A stretch of 6,578 nt of DNA, from the NCBI GenBank assembly GCA_013298445.1, contig JAAFHQ010000345.1:1-6578 (forward strand), read 5' to 3'. Origin of the DNA: Chitinophagales bacterium (lineage in GTDB: Bacteria; Bacteroidota; Bacteroidia; Chitinophagales; Saprospiraceae). This document shows positions 1-6,275 of the stretch, piece by piece (within the stretch, counting starts at the first letter, position 1; the number at the start of each line of letters is the position of its first letter). The position numbers were made by a program, and so were the translations under genes. The notes under the pieces are model-generated. The model was not told where the DNA came from. It was given only the letters and a program-made list of their open reading frames with translations, and did not search any database.

Positions 1-907
1 GGGAAACAGCATGGGTCGCAACAAATTCTGCCGCATTGGGTACTTCTCCCAGGAACTGCACCCCAGGGATATTTTCCTGTAAAAAACCTTTTGGGGCATT
101 TCGTCCAGCAATGTCAAAAACAAGGTTCGGAAAGCGCCGTTGCAACAATGGCCACACTTTTTGTAAAAACCATTGCAGGCCTTCCTGATTGGGCATCCAA
201 TCCAAGGAGCCGATAAAACCGAGTTTAGTTGTCTCGGTTTTCTCCAAAGGTTTTACAACATAGGCTTCCATGTCCAGGCCAATGGGTGCCACCAGATGAT
301 AGCCAGTGTATCCCAGGGCTTTAAATACTTGCAAATCGTATTCGGAAACGGGCGCCAGCAAGTCGTAATTTTTCAACTGGTCAACTTCAAAACGCCGCAG
401 TTTTTGGGTGAGGTAGTGCAGGTATCTTCGCTTGAGGGTAGAACGGGTGTGAGCCGTAACGCGTTCCCAAATGGCAAACTCTACGTTGTGGCTGCGCATA
501 ACCACCACTGCCTTACTTTTTGCCCGAATCAGTGGAATGTAAGGGGCCAAATAGAGGGTTTCGAGGAGGATGGCGTCGTACTGATTTTTTTCCAACAATG
601 CAGTTAGCGCTGCTGCAAATTCGGGGGTATCAAAACGGGAAACATGGTAGGATGCACGGGAAAAAAGGTTGCTCAAAGCCCCAGCGATGCTCAGCTGATT
701 GTCCAATTCCACTGCTTGTACTTCCCGGTAATGGGAAAACTCCTGTGGCCATTCCGAGTGGGGATAATGGTGCTTACTGGTGTTCATGGCCAGTAAATCC
801 ACCGTGCAGCCTTGCTCAACGAGCCCCCGGCTGAGGTAATAGACCGCGATGGCTTCCCCTTCCTTGAGTGGAAAGGGGAATTTTTTGCACAATTGGAGGA
901 TGTTCAT
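1..907 (-). CDS. GT4-type glycosyltransferase, C-terminus cut off by window edge
   Basis: Reading the minus strand from the ATG at 907-905 gives 302 uninterrupted codons to the window edge, so the 3' end is missing. The protein begins MNILQLCKKFPFP and has the N-terminal Rossmann-like layout of GT-B enzymes (residues 1-40). MRSHNVEFAIWER at about 137-149 resembles the R-HN-E-WER segment common in GT4 proteins of this phylum. GFIGSLDWMPNQEGLQWF at about 230-247 opens the C-terminal nucleotide-sugar-binding domain, followed by an IAGRNAP segment at about 266-272. The usual family length is near 390-400 residues, so roughly 90 residues, including the expected donor-binding E-x7-E region, lie outside. 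It probably transfers a sugar from a nucleotide-sugar donor during glycan or polysaccharide synthesis; donor and acceptor cannot be read. It starts 65 nt after the cupin stop with no recognisable promoter between, so co-transcription is likely. Confidence 0.9.
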   Translation of the reverse strand, partial: MNILQLCKKFPFPLKEGEAIAVYYLSRGLVEQGCTVDLLAMNTSKHHYPHSEWPQEFSHYREVQAVELDNQLSIAGALSNLFSRASYHVSRFDTPEFAAALTALLEKNQYDAILLETLYLAPYIPLIRAKSKAVVVMRSHNVEFAIWERVTAHTRSTLKRRYLHYLTQKLRRFEVDQLKNYDLLAPVSEYDLQVFKALGYTGYHLVAPIGLDMEAYVVKPLEKTETTKLGFIGSLDWMPNQEGLQWFLQKVWPLLQRRFPNLVFDIAGRNAPKGFLQENIPGVQFLGEVPNAAEFVATHAVS

Positions 908-972
908 AAGAGGTTTGAAGACTCAATAGCCTTGAAATAAGTTGATGATCAGGCAATTGATATATTGTCTTA

Positions 973-1356
973 TCATTTTGGTAAAAGACTCTTTTGAGTT
1001 ACGAGTTCCGTTTCTTCGGACCAAGCCGGATCCACGATACACAAAAAGTGCACCGTTTGCGTCCCGGTGTTATCCAGGTATTGCTCGGCACCAGCTGGAA
1101 TGAACAGCACATCACCTACTTTTAAGTGGGTGGGTTGCCCATCCACATAAGCTGTACCCTCCCCTTCCAAAATGATGTACACCTCCGAGCGTTCCATCAA
1201 GCGATGGGGCAATGAGGCTTTGCCCGCTTCCAGTTCGGCATGGGCCAGGCTGTAGGACATGGGCACGCCTTCATTTTTGGGGTGCAACACCTCCCTGATG
1301 AGGGTATGATCACCCGCCATGAAGGGCGGGATTGCAAAAATGCTTTTTTTGATCAT
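973..1356 (-). CDS. Single-domain cupin protein (127 aa)
   Basis: A small single-domain cupin, probably cytoplasmic because no signal peptide is visible. Cupin motif 1 lies at residues 45-65, G-x5-H51-R-L53-x4-E58-x6-G65. Motif 2 lies at 81-96, G-x5-P87-A-G89-x2-Q92-x3-N96. Relative to the classical motif the second His of HxH is Leu53 and the motif 2 His is Gln92, so a metal site, if present, would use His51, Glu58 and perhaps Gln92. The stretch YSLAHAELEAGKASLPHRL and the ending FLCIVDPAW recall a cupin group often labelled mannose-6-phosphate isomerase-like; the substrate is unknown. I chose the ATG at 1356 (MIKKSIF) over the in-frame ATG at 1389. The promoter at 1373-1404 covers the upstream ATG, so a transcript from it would begin downstream of that codon. 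The gene probably forms an operon with the glycosyltransferase. Confidence 0.85.
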   Translation of the reverse strand: MIKKSIFAIPPFMAGDHTLIREVLHPKNEGVPMSYSLAHAELEAGKASLPHRLMERSEVYIILEGEGTAYVDGQPTHLKVGDVLFIPAGAEQYLDNTGTQTVHFLCIVDPAWSEETELVTQKSLLPK

Positions 1357-1372
1357 GGTCTTATTAGTGGGG

Positions 1373-1404
1373 CAAAAATAAGTGTTCATTTTTCCTGAGC
1401 CAAA
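1373..1404 (-). promoter_or_regulatory. Bacteroidota-type promoter for the cupin gene
   Basis: On the minus strand TTTG (1404-1401) is followed after 20 nt by TATTTTTG (1380-1373), a full match to the phylum's -33 TTTG and -7 TAnnTTTG elements. Transcription would begin near 1366-1370, leaving a leader of about 10-14 nt before the ATG at 1356. The promoter lies inside one arm of the inverted repeat 1374-1474. The call rests on motif match and spacing only. Confidence 0.6.
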
Positions 1405-1474
1405 GGATTAGATAAGAAACTTAAAGTGAACCGTTTACTTATCTAATCCTTTGGCAAAATGAACACTTATTTTT
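1374..1474. repeat. Long intergenic inverted repeat (hairpin) between peptidase and cupin genes
   Basis: The left arm is 1374-1392 plus 1399-1416 and the right arm is 1438-1474. The 18-bp and 19-bp blocks pair perfectly. The only difference is six extra bases, TCCTGA (1393-1398), in the left arm. The loop is 21 nt (1417-1437). The minus-strand 3' arm ends in CTTATTTTT, so the structure could also terminate peptidase transcription, whose stop codon lies about 9 nt upstream. The plus strand also ends in a T-run. The arms do not obviously share sequence with the other hairpins in the window. Confidence 0.9.
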
Positions 1475-1482
1475 TTATCGCC

Positions 1483-3339
1483 CTAGTTTCTGCTATTGTT
1501 GTTCCGATCTACGTCAGCCATGCGCAGGCTGGGATCAATCTCTACACTCTGTACATCCGTTGCTGGAACACTGAGTCGCAACTCGTAAGTTGGATTGACC
1601 CATGGCCAATCGGCTGCTACACGGTAAGGCGTTGAGGTATTTTCAGCTGGCTTGGCCCCCCGCATGATGTCGAGTGGAATATTGATGATTTCTTTGTTGC
1701 CGTTTTTGTACGTCACGACCACGTCCAGGGGCATGGGCATTTTGCCAACTCGGTTGAGGGTTATTTTGGTTCCATTGCCATCCGAATCAATGGCATCAAC
1801 CCCATAGTCAATGGTATGTGTGGTATTGACCCAATATTCCTTGTACCAATCCAATTCCAGGCCCGAAACTTTTTCCATGATGCGGATCACATCATTGGAA
1901 TTGGGATGTTTGAACTTCCAGGTGTTGAAGTAGAGCAGCAAACCTTTGTCAAGGGCGGGTTTGCCAATGACGTATTCCAATTGGTTCATAAACACAGCCC
2001 CCTTGCTATAGGCAGCCAGGCCATAGGCAAAGTTGGAAGAAAAGTGATCGGCGTGGGTGCTCATGGGTTCTTCGTCACCGGAAGAAGCGAGGTTGAAATA
2101 CCCTGCGTAAGTTTGCAGGTAGGGGTTCTCCATTTTTTTCAAGCCGGGCACCAGGTTTTCACCCGCCAGATAATTCTCAATGTCTTGGGTAGCAAAATCG
2201 GTAAAGCCCTCATCCATCCAGGCGTACAGGCTTTCGTTGGAACCCAAAATCATCTGGTACCAACTGTGCATCAACTCGTGCACCGACACACCCACCAAGC
2301 TAGGCATCGAGCGATTGCCGGTAATCAAGGTCGCCATCGGGTATTCCATTCCCCCGTCGCCACCTTGAATGAAGGAGTACTGCTGGTAAGGATACTGCCC
2401 ATAGCGGCGGTTGATGTAGGTGAAGGCTTTGTCCATCACCTTGGGCAGAGCCGCCCAGTTGTCCTGATTGCGTTCGGTTTTGAGGTAAAAAAAGTTCAAG
2501 GTCAGGCCATCCGGGCGCTTGAGACTGGTATGGGTGTAGTTGGGATCAGCAGCCCACACAAAATCGTGCACATTGGGTGCTTTGAAATGCCAGGTGAGTT
2601 TGTCTCCTTTGGCGGGTTTGGGCGTTTGGCCTTCGGGCAGGTAGCCATGACCAATTTCTTCAGGGTTTTGTAAATAGCCCGAGCCTCCAATGACGTAATT
2701 TTTATCGATGCTGATTTTGACATCAAAATCGCCCCAAATCCCGTAAAATTCCCGGGCGATATAAGGGTGGGCATGCCAGCCCTGATAGTCGTATTCCGCC
2801 ATTTTGGGATACCATTGGGCCATGGAATAATCCACCCCTTCAGCATTGTCGCGGCCTGATCGGCGAATTTGAATGGGCACCTGCCCGTCGAAATTCATTT
2901 CAAAAACGACCTTACTTTTGGGCAAAATGGGCTTATCCAGGGTCACTTCCAGAACGGTGCCTTCCGTGATGTGCTTCAGTTCTTTCCCGTCTTGGGTCAG
3001 TTTATTGATTTTGAGGTAGCCAATTTCATTGGGTTTCAACTTGCTGATCCGGGCACCAACCCGGCCATCGGGGTCGGGCAAATTGCGTGAACGCACGTCC
3101 ATCGCGCTCCCAGGTTGAAAAGCATTGAAATACAGGTGGTAAAAAACCCGGGTCAGGGTATCGGGTGAATTGTTGTAGTACACCAGGCGCTGGGTACCCT
3201 TGAATTGGTCTTTGTCGACGTCAAAATCGATTTCCATTTGGTATTCAGCCCGTTGCTGCCAACGATCGGCTTGCGCCCAAGTCAGGGCGGGTAAGCATAA
3301 GAAGCTTGCAATTTGCGCCAAGCGGCTCCATTTCTTCAT
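1483..3339 (-). CDS. Secreted M1 family zinc metallopeptidase (618 aa)
   Basis: An aminopeptidase-like enzyme of the M1 (gluzincin) family, expected to remove N-terminal residues from peptides outside the cytoplasm. The start MKKWSRLAQ at 3339 gives a signal peptide with a hydrophobic core and likely cleavage after AQA (residues 22-24). Longer in-frame starts only translate the upstream hairpin repeat. Residues 25-250 form the N-terminal beta domain. The exopeptidase motif is GGMEYP (329-334), a variant of GAMEN. The zinc site is HELMH (354-358) followed after 18 residues by Glu377 in WMDEGF, with Glu355 as general base. YSKG at 444-447 matches the conserved catalytic tyrosine region. The C-terminus (about 600-616) has the D-P-DVDRNNN ending common in M1 proteins of this phylum. 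All catalytic residues are present. No canonical promoter was found in the 140 nt upstream, which are mostly hairpin element. Substrate range is unknown. Confidence 0.95.
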   Translation of the reverse strand: MKKWSRLAQIASFLCLPALTWAQADRWQQRAEYQMEIDFDVDKDQFKGTQRLVYYNNSPDTLTRVFYHLYFNAFQPGSAMDVRSRNLPDPDGRVGARISKLKPNEIGYLKINKLTQDGKELKHITEGTVLEVTLDKPILPKSKVVFEMNFDGQVPIQIRRSGRDNAEGVDYSMAQWYPKMAEYDYQGWHAHPYIAREFYGIWGDFDVKISIDKNYVIGGSGYLQNPEEIGHGYLPEGQTPKPAKGDKLTWHFKAPNVHDFVWAADPNYTHTSLKRPDGLTLNFFYLKTERNQDNWAALPKVMDKAFTYINRRYGQYPYQQYSFIQGGDGGMEYPMATLITGNRSMPSLVGVSVHELMHSWYQMILGSNESLYAWMDEGFTDFATQDIENYLAGENLVPGLKKMENPYLQTYAGYFNLASSGDEEPMSTHADHFSSNFAYGLAAYSKGAVFMNQLEYVIGKPALDKGLLLYFNTWKFKHPNSNDVIRIMEKVSGLELDWYKEYWVNTTHTIDYGVDAIDSDGNGTKITLNRVGKMPMPLDVVVTYKNGNKEIINIPLDIMRGAKPAENTSTPYRVAADWPWVNPTYELRLSVPATDVQSVEIDPSLRMADVDRNNNSRN

Positions 3340-3360
3340 GTATACAACTTTTTTCTGTGA

Positions 3361-3480
3361 AAAGTTGAGGGAGGTTGAGAAGTTGAGAAGGTTTAGGCTA
3401 CCGCAGCGGCTTTGACATGGTCCTTGTCTAAGTGGCTGCGGTAGCCTAAACCTTCTCAACCTTCCTCAACTTTCTCAACC
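3361..3480. repeat. Hairpin element copy A (GGTTGAG-type arms)
   Basis: A near-palindrome immediately upstream of the peptidase gene. The inner arms 3382-3407 and 3435-3460 are perfect 26-bp reverse complements. The outer arms continue imperfectly as degenerate 9-10 nt units (GTTGAGRA in the left arm, CTCAACCTT in the right). The 27-nt loop 3408-3434 contains CTTTGACA and TGTCTAAG, which can pair further. Both arms carry GGCTACCGC or its complement (3396-3404, 3438-3446). The loop is directional and matches copy B at 3803-3934 in inverted orientation at 22 of 27 positions. The peptidase reading frame stays open through it, but I treat it as non-coding because the signal peptide starts downstream. 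Confidence 0.9.
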
Positions 3481-3632
3481 CTGCTTTTGCGAAGCGAAAA
3501 TAACAAGGAATAGCAAAGCTGCCGCTAATTATCGCCGGAAAACAGCGATATGTAGGTCAATGGCAATTGTGCGCTTTCTGAACGAAATGGAAATTGAAGT
3601 GTAAACGATAGTCGAGACGACCAAAAGAGGAG

Positions 3633-3648
3633 AAAAAAATAAGGTGAG
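3633..3648 (-). terminator. Terminal stem and U-run ending the SRP RNA
   Basis: On the minus strand the last stem strand of the SRP RNA, CTCACC (3648-3643), is followed at once by TTATTTTTTT (3642-3633). The closing helix of the RNA plus this U-run has the form of an intrinsic terminator. Pairing was done by eye. Confidence 0.6.
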
Positions 3649-3735
3649 ACACACAACGGGCGCTCAGACTTCATACCCTTGCTGCGTTTCCACCCTGGGG
3701 GATTAGAAGGAGCAGCCCAAGTGCGCTCACCGGAC
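3636..3735 (-). ncRNA. ffs: Signal recognition particle RNA (4.5S-like, small bacterial type)
   Basis: The RNA of the signal recognition particle, which binds Ffh and targets nascent membrane proteins to the translocon. The minus strand folds into one long hairpin. From the base, GGTGAG (3731-3726) pairs with CTCACC (3648-3643) and CGCAC (3725-3721) with GTGTG. GGGC and GCTC pair with GCCC and GAGC, CTTC pairs with GAAG, and CCC with GGG. The tip has the universal SRP signature: 5' CAGG (3697-3694) opposite 3' GCAGCA (3685-3680), then a two-pair stem GT/AC closed by a GGAA tetraloop (3691-3688). The length of about 100 nt fits the small SRP RNA without an Alu domain. A consensus promoter lies directly upstream and a U-run follows. 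The exact ends are estimates. An 80-codon open frame across this region is a by-product, not a gene. Confidence 0.92.
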
Positions 3736-3737
3736 TG

Positions 3738-3768
3738 CAAAAGTAGTATAAGCCAGCAATTCTGCAAA
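3738..3768 (-). promoter_or_regulatory. Bacteroidota-type promoter of the SRP RNA gene
   Basis: On the minus strand TTTG (3768-3765) is followed after 19 nt by TACTTTTG (3745-3738), matching the TTTG / TAnnTTTG consensus of the phylum. The expected start point is a few bases downstream, near 3733-3735, exactly where the closing helix of the SRP RNA begins. Motif match, spacing and agreement with the RNA 5' end support one another. Confidence 0.8.
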
Positions 3769-3802
3769 TACTTTTGATTTTTTTTATTCTTTTTGTGAAA
3801 AT

Positions 3803-3934
3803 AAGGTTGAGGAAGGTTGAAATGGTTGAGTGAGGTTGAGAAGGTTTAGGCTGCCGCAGTGACTTAAATAAGGACTATGTCAAAGCTACTGCGGTAGCCT
3901 AAACCTTCTCAACTTTCTCAACCTCCTCAACCTT
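3803..3934. repeat. Hairpin element copy B (GGTTGAG-type arms), inverted relative to copy A
   Basis: The inner arms 3835-3860 and 3888-3913 are reverse complements at 25 of 26 positions (G at 3853 breaks the pairing). The outer left arm repeats GGTTGAG-like units every 9-10 nt, and the right arm does the same with CTCAACCTT-like units. The 27-nt loop (3861-3887), read on the minus strand, matches the loop of copy A at 22 of 27 positions, so the two elements are homologous and oppositely oriented. The right arm holds GCGGTAGCC (3891-3899) and the left arm the variant GGCTGCCGC (3849-3857). It lies between the SRP RNA promoter and the barrel gene and would sit in the leader of the latter if that gene's promoter is further upstream. 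Confidence 0.9.
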
Positions 3935-3989
3935 CTGTAAACTTTAGCCCAAGCCAAATGCGTTTATCTAAAAAATCTCTGGTAACATC

Positions 3990-4679
3990 ATGTCTAGAAT
4001 AGGTCTGTGGTTTTGTTTCAGCCTCTGTGCACTGAGTGCTCAGGCTCAATTTGGTATCAACACCAGCTTTCGCTTCAACGATGCGCCCGGCTGGAGTTTT
4101 TCCAATCCCGTCAACAACAGCGTCAATGAACTGCCCGGCAACAACCTTGCCTTTGGGCTCGACGTCTGGATTCCCATGAAAGGGCTGCGCCTCGACTTCC
4201 TGCCCGAGCTCAACTATGCCCGCTACGACGCCGAAATTGTCGACATCGGGAAATTAGAGCAGCAAATGGGTAGCCTTTTCCTCAATTTCAACCTTTATTT
4301 TTTAGATTTGAAGGGGGATTGCCAATGTCCAACTTTTTCCAAGTCGGGCTCTACCCTAGGCAAAGGTTTGTTCCTGCAGGTATCGCCGGGGTATAGCGTG
4401 CTGGAAGGGAAAGCGGATTTATTCAGCGGTGCCCGGGCGAAGAGTCGCAGTTATGCGCCGAGTTTGGGGCTGGGTATGGGACTGGATATCGGCTTGTCGG
4501 ATAAATTTACCTTCACCCCTTTTGGTGGGCTGCGGTATTATCCGAAGGCGCGCTGGTTTGGTTTGGAGGAAGCACTGGAAGTAGATCCCAGCGTGGGCAA
4601 TTTTGAGGTATCGAATAATTCAGCCATTTCGCAGGTGTATGTGGGCGTGAGGATGGGCTTTCGTTTTGATAAGCGGTAA
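3990..4679 (+). CDS. Outer-membrane beta-barrel protein, PorT-like (229 aa)
   Basis: A probable small outer-membrane beta-barrel; the exact function is not recognised. The signal peptide MSRIGLWFCFSLCALSAQA ends in an AxA site (A17-Q-A19) with mature residue Gln20. The mature part alternates hydrophobic and polar residues in several stretches (about 53-59, 66-76, 93-106, 126-136, 155-166, 172-184), as in transmembrane beta-strands. It ends with VYVGVRMGFRFDKR, a plausible closing strand. Two cysteines lie close together in GDCQCP (C111, C113), at what looks like a loop between strands. The layout fits the outer membrane beta-barrel / porin-family proteins common in Bacteroidota, which usually span about 200-250 residues. 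Its promoter was not identified. A long hairpin begins 3 nt after its stop. Confidence 0.8.
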   Translation: MSRIGLWFCFSLCALSAQAQFGINTSFRFNDAPGWSFSNPVNNSVNELPGNNLAFGLDVWIPMKGLRLDFLPELNYARYDAEIVDIGKLEQQMGSLFLNFNLYFLDLKGDCQCPTFSKSGSTLGKGLFLQVSPGYSVLEGKADLFSGARAKSRSYAPSLGLGMGLDIGLSDKFTFTPFGGLRYYPKARWFGLEEALEVDPSVGNFEVSNNSAISQVYVGVRMGFRFDKR

Positions 4680-4682
4680 CAG

Positions 4683-4786
4683 CTAAGGTGTAGCTTAAGT
4701 GCCTCAGGTTTCTTAGGTGGTAAAAAAGAGAAAGCAGCATATTTTTTCACCACCTAAGAAACCTAAGGTACTCAAGATACACCTCA
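4683..4786. repeat. Long intergenic inverted repeat with 9-nt periodic arms
   Basis: The arms 4683-4726 and 4742-4786 are reverse complements except for about five mismatches and one gap, with a 15-nt loop (4727-4741). The right arm from 4750 reads as successive 9-mers CCACCTAAG, AAACCTAAG, GTACTCAAG, ATACACCTC, so the arms appear built from degenerate 9-nt units. It starts 3 nt after the barrel gene stop and ends about 60 nt before the hydrolase start. It may slow or stop transcription, but there is no U-run after the 3' arm, so an ordinary intrinsic terminator is not supported. Confidence 0.88.
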
Positions 4787-4848
4787 GAATTGACCCACTT
4801 TTCCTAAATTGTTGTCGCTTTTGTCATTTTAAGCTATAAACCGTTTTC

Positions 4849-6162
4849 ATGAAAACCTACATCTACACTTTTTTACTGCTGTTCCTCAGCGGTTTTTGTT
4901 TCGCACAAACCAACACTGCCCAGCTTAGCGGCCCACAACAGCTCACAGTTGCCAAAACGCCCGAAGCCGCAGGCATGTCCAGCGAGCGCCTCAGCCGCAT
5001 CGACAAAGTCTTCCAGGAGTTCGTCAGCCGCGATCAATTGCCGGGCATGGTGGCCCTCGTCGTGCGCGACGGACAGATCGTGTACCACAAAGCCTTTGGT
5101 ACCGCCGATGCCCAAACGGGTCGCGCCTTCAAAACCGACGACATTTTCCGCATTGCCTCCATGTCCAAAGCCATCACCGCTACAGCGGCGATGATGCTGT
5201 ACGAAGAAGGTAAGTTTTCGCTGGACGATCCCATTTCCAAATGGATTCCAGAGTTCAAAAACCCGCAAGTACTGCAAAGTTTCAGCTGGAGGGATACGAC
5301 ATACAGCACCGTTCCGGCCAAAAGTGAAATCACCGTGCGGCAGCTAATGAACCATACTTCGGGCTTGAGCTACGGCGTCATTTCGGGCGATGAACGCTTC
5401 AGCGCCATCAACGCCAAAGCGGGCATCGTGGACTTGTACACCACCAAAGCGGTGACCGTAGCCGACAACATCAAGAAGCTGGGTAAAATGCCCTTGCTGC
5501 ACAATCCAGGTGAAAAATACGCTTACGCGCTGGGCCTGGACGTGTTGGGCTACCTGATCGAAATCTGGTCGGGTCAATCCTTTGATCAATTCCTGCGCAC
5601 GCGTTTGCTCGACCCCATGGGAATGAACGATACCTACTTCTATTTGCCCGATGCAAAAAAAGATCGCCTGGTGCCCGTGCAGCGCCCCAGCAAAGGCGCT
5701 CAAAAATGGGAGCGGTATCCGGTGACTTTTTACGATCCCAATTACCCGATCAGTGGGGCCAAAACCTGGTTTTCCGGTGGCGCGGGTTTGTCGAGTACCG
5801 CCAAAGACTACGCTTCATTCCTGCAAATGTTGGTCAACGGCGGGGTGTTCAATGGCAAACGTTTTCTGGCACCTTACAACGTATACTTGCTCACCCAGTC
5901 CAATCAAGTCGGCGATTTGTTGGGCGGCGAAAAGGGCGATACCCACTTCAGTCTGGCCTTCGGGGTACTGACCAAACAGGGACAGGACAAAGGCAATGGC
6001 AGCATCGGCCGCTTCAGTTGGGGTGGCTATTTCAACACCAATTACTGGGCTGATCCGAAGGAGAAGTTGATTATGGTGCTGATGAAGCAGACGCAGGGGG
6101 TGGCTGATCCGGGTAGTGAAGGGGTTTTTACGAGGTTGATTTATTCGGCGGTGGATAAGTAA
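4849..6162 (+). CDS. Secreted serine hydrolase of the beta-lactamase / EstB-like family (437 aa)
   Basis: A penicillin-binding-protein-fold serine hydrolase (beta-lactamase family, Pfam Beta-lactamase type), probably an esterase or peptidase of the cell envelope rather than an antibiotic resistance enzyme. The signal peptide MKTYIYTFLLLFLSGFCFA is followed by Gln20. The nucleophile motif SxxK is S104-M-S-K107 within FRIASMSKAITATAAMMLYEEGKFSLDDP. The second motif is Y226-A-L228 in EKYAYALGLDVLGYLIE, where the classical YxN Asn is replaced by Leu, as in many EstB-like members. HTSGLSYG (169-176) is the usual conserved loop. WGG (391-393), in FSWGGYFNTNYWADP, takes the place of the KTG triad. 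The length of about 400-440 residues is normal for the family. The natural substrate cannot be deduced. No clear promoter was found in the gap after the barrel gene. Confidence 0.93.
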   Translation: MKTYIYTFLLLFLSGFCFAQTNTAQLSGPQQLTVAKTPEAAGMSSERLSRIDKVFQEFVSRDQLPGMVALVVRDGQIVYHKAFGTADAQTGRAFKTDDIFRIASMSKAITATAAMMLYEEGKFSLDDPISKWIPEFKNPQVLQSFSWRDTTYSTVPAKSEITVRQLMNHTSGLSYGVISGDERFSAINAKAGIVDLYTTKAVTVADNIKKLGKMPLLHNPGEKYAYALGLDVLGYLIEIWSGQSFDQFLRTRLLDPMGMNDTYFYLPDAKKDRLVPVQRPSKGAQKWERYPVTFYDPNYPISGAKTWFSGGAGLSSTAKDYASFLQMLVNGGVFNGKRFLAPYNVYLLTQSNQVGDLLGGEKGDTHFSLAFGVLTKQGQDKGNGSIGRFSWGGYFNTNYWADPKEKLIMVLMKQTQGVADPGSEGVFTRLIYSAVDK

Positions 6163-6275
6163 CAATCTTCAATATTTCACCTACCACTACGTGGGCGCTC
6201 GTCGATCCCCTCATGCTCGCTGTAGCTTCGAGCGCTAAATGGTTATACATTTTTTTGTAAGAGCAAGTTTTATTG
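6163..6275. other. 3' flank of the serine hydrolase gene with a weak stem-loop
   Basis: No gene is visible. GCGCTCG (6195-6201) can pair with CGAGCGC (6229-6235) across a 27-nt loop, and a T-run follows at about 6250-6256. This could end transcription of the hydrolase gene, but the distance between stem and T-run (about 14 nt) makes it a poor intrinsic terminator. Confidence 0.35.

Noticed and set aside
173..834. Plus-strand open frames over the first 900 bases
   Set aside because: They are shadows of the minus-strand glycosyltransferase, which has clear family motifs along its whole visible length.
1816..2673. Plus-strand 285-codon open frame
   Set aside because: It lies opposite the M1 peptidase, has no family resemblance and covers the zinc-site codons of the real gene.
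3340..3459. 40-residue N-terminal extension of the peptidase
   Set aside because: It translates hairpin copy A and would place the signal peptide internally. The ATG at 3339 gives a normal signal peptide.
3525..3767. Minus-strand 80-codon open frame in the divergent gap
   Set aside because: It overlaps the SRP RNA and its promoter, the protein has no recognisable domain, and the nucleotide conservation pattern belongs to the RNA.
3769..3776. TACTTTTG on the plus strand as a -7 element for the barrel gene
   Set aside because: It fits TAnnTTTG, but there is no TTTG or TTG about 19-21 nt upstream, and it would leave a leader of over 200 nt. Not enough to call a promoter.
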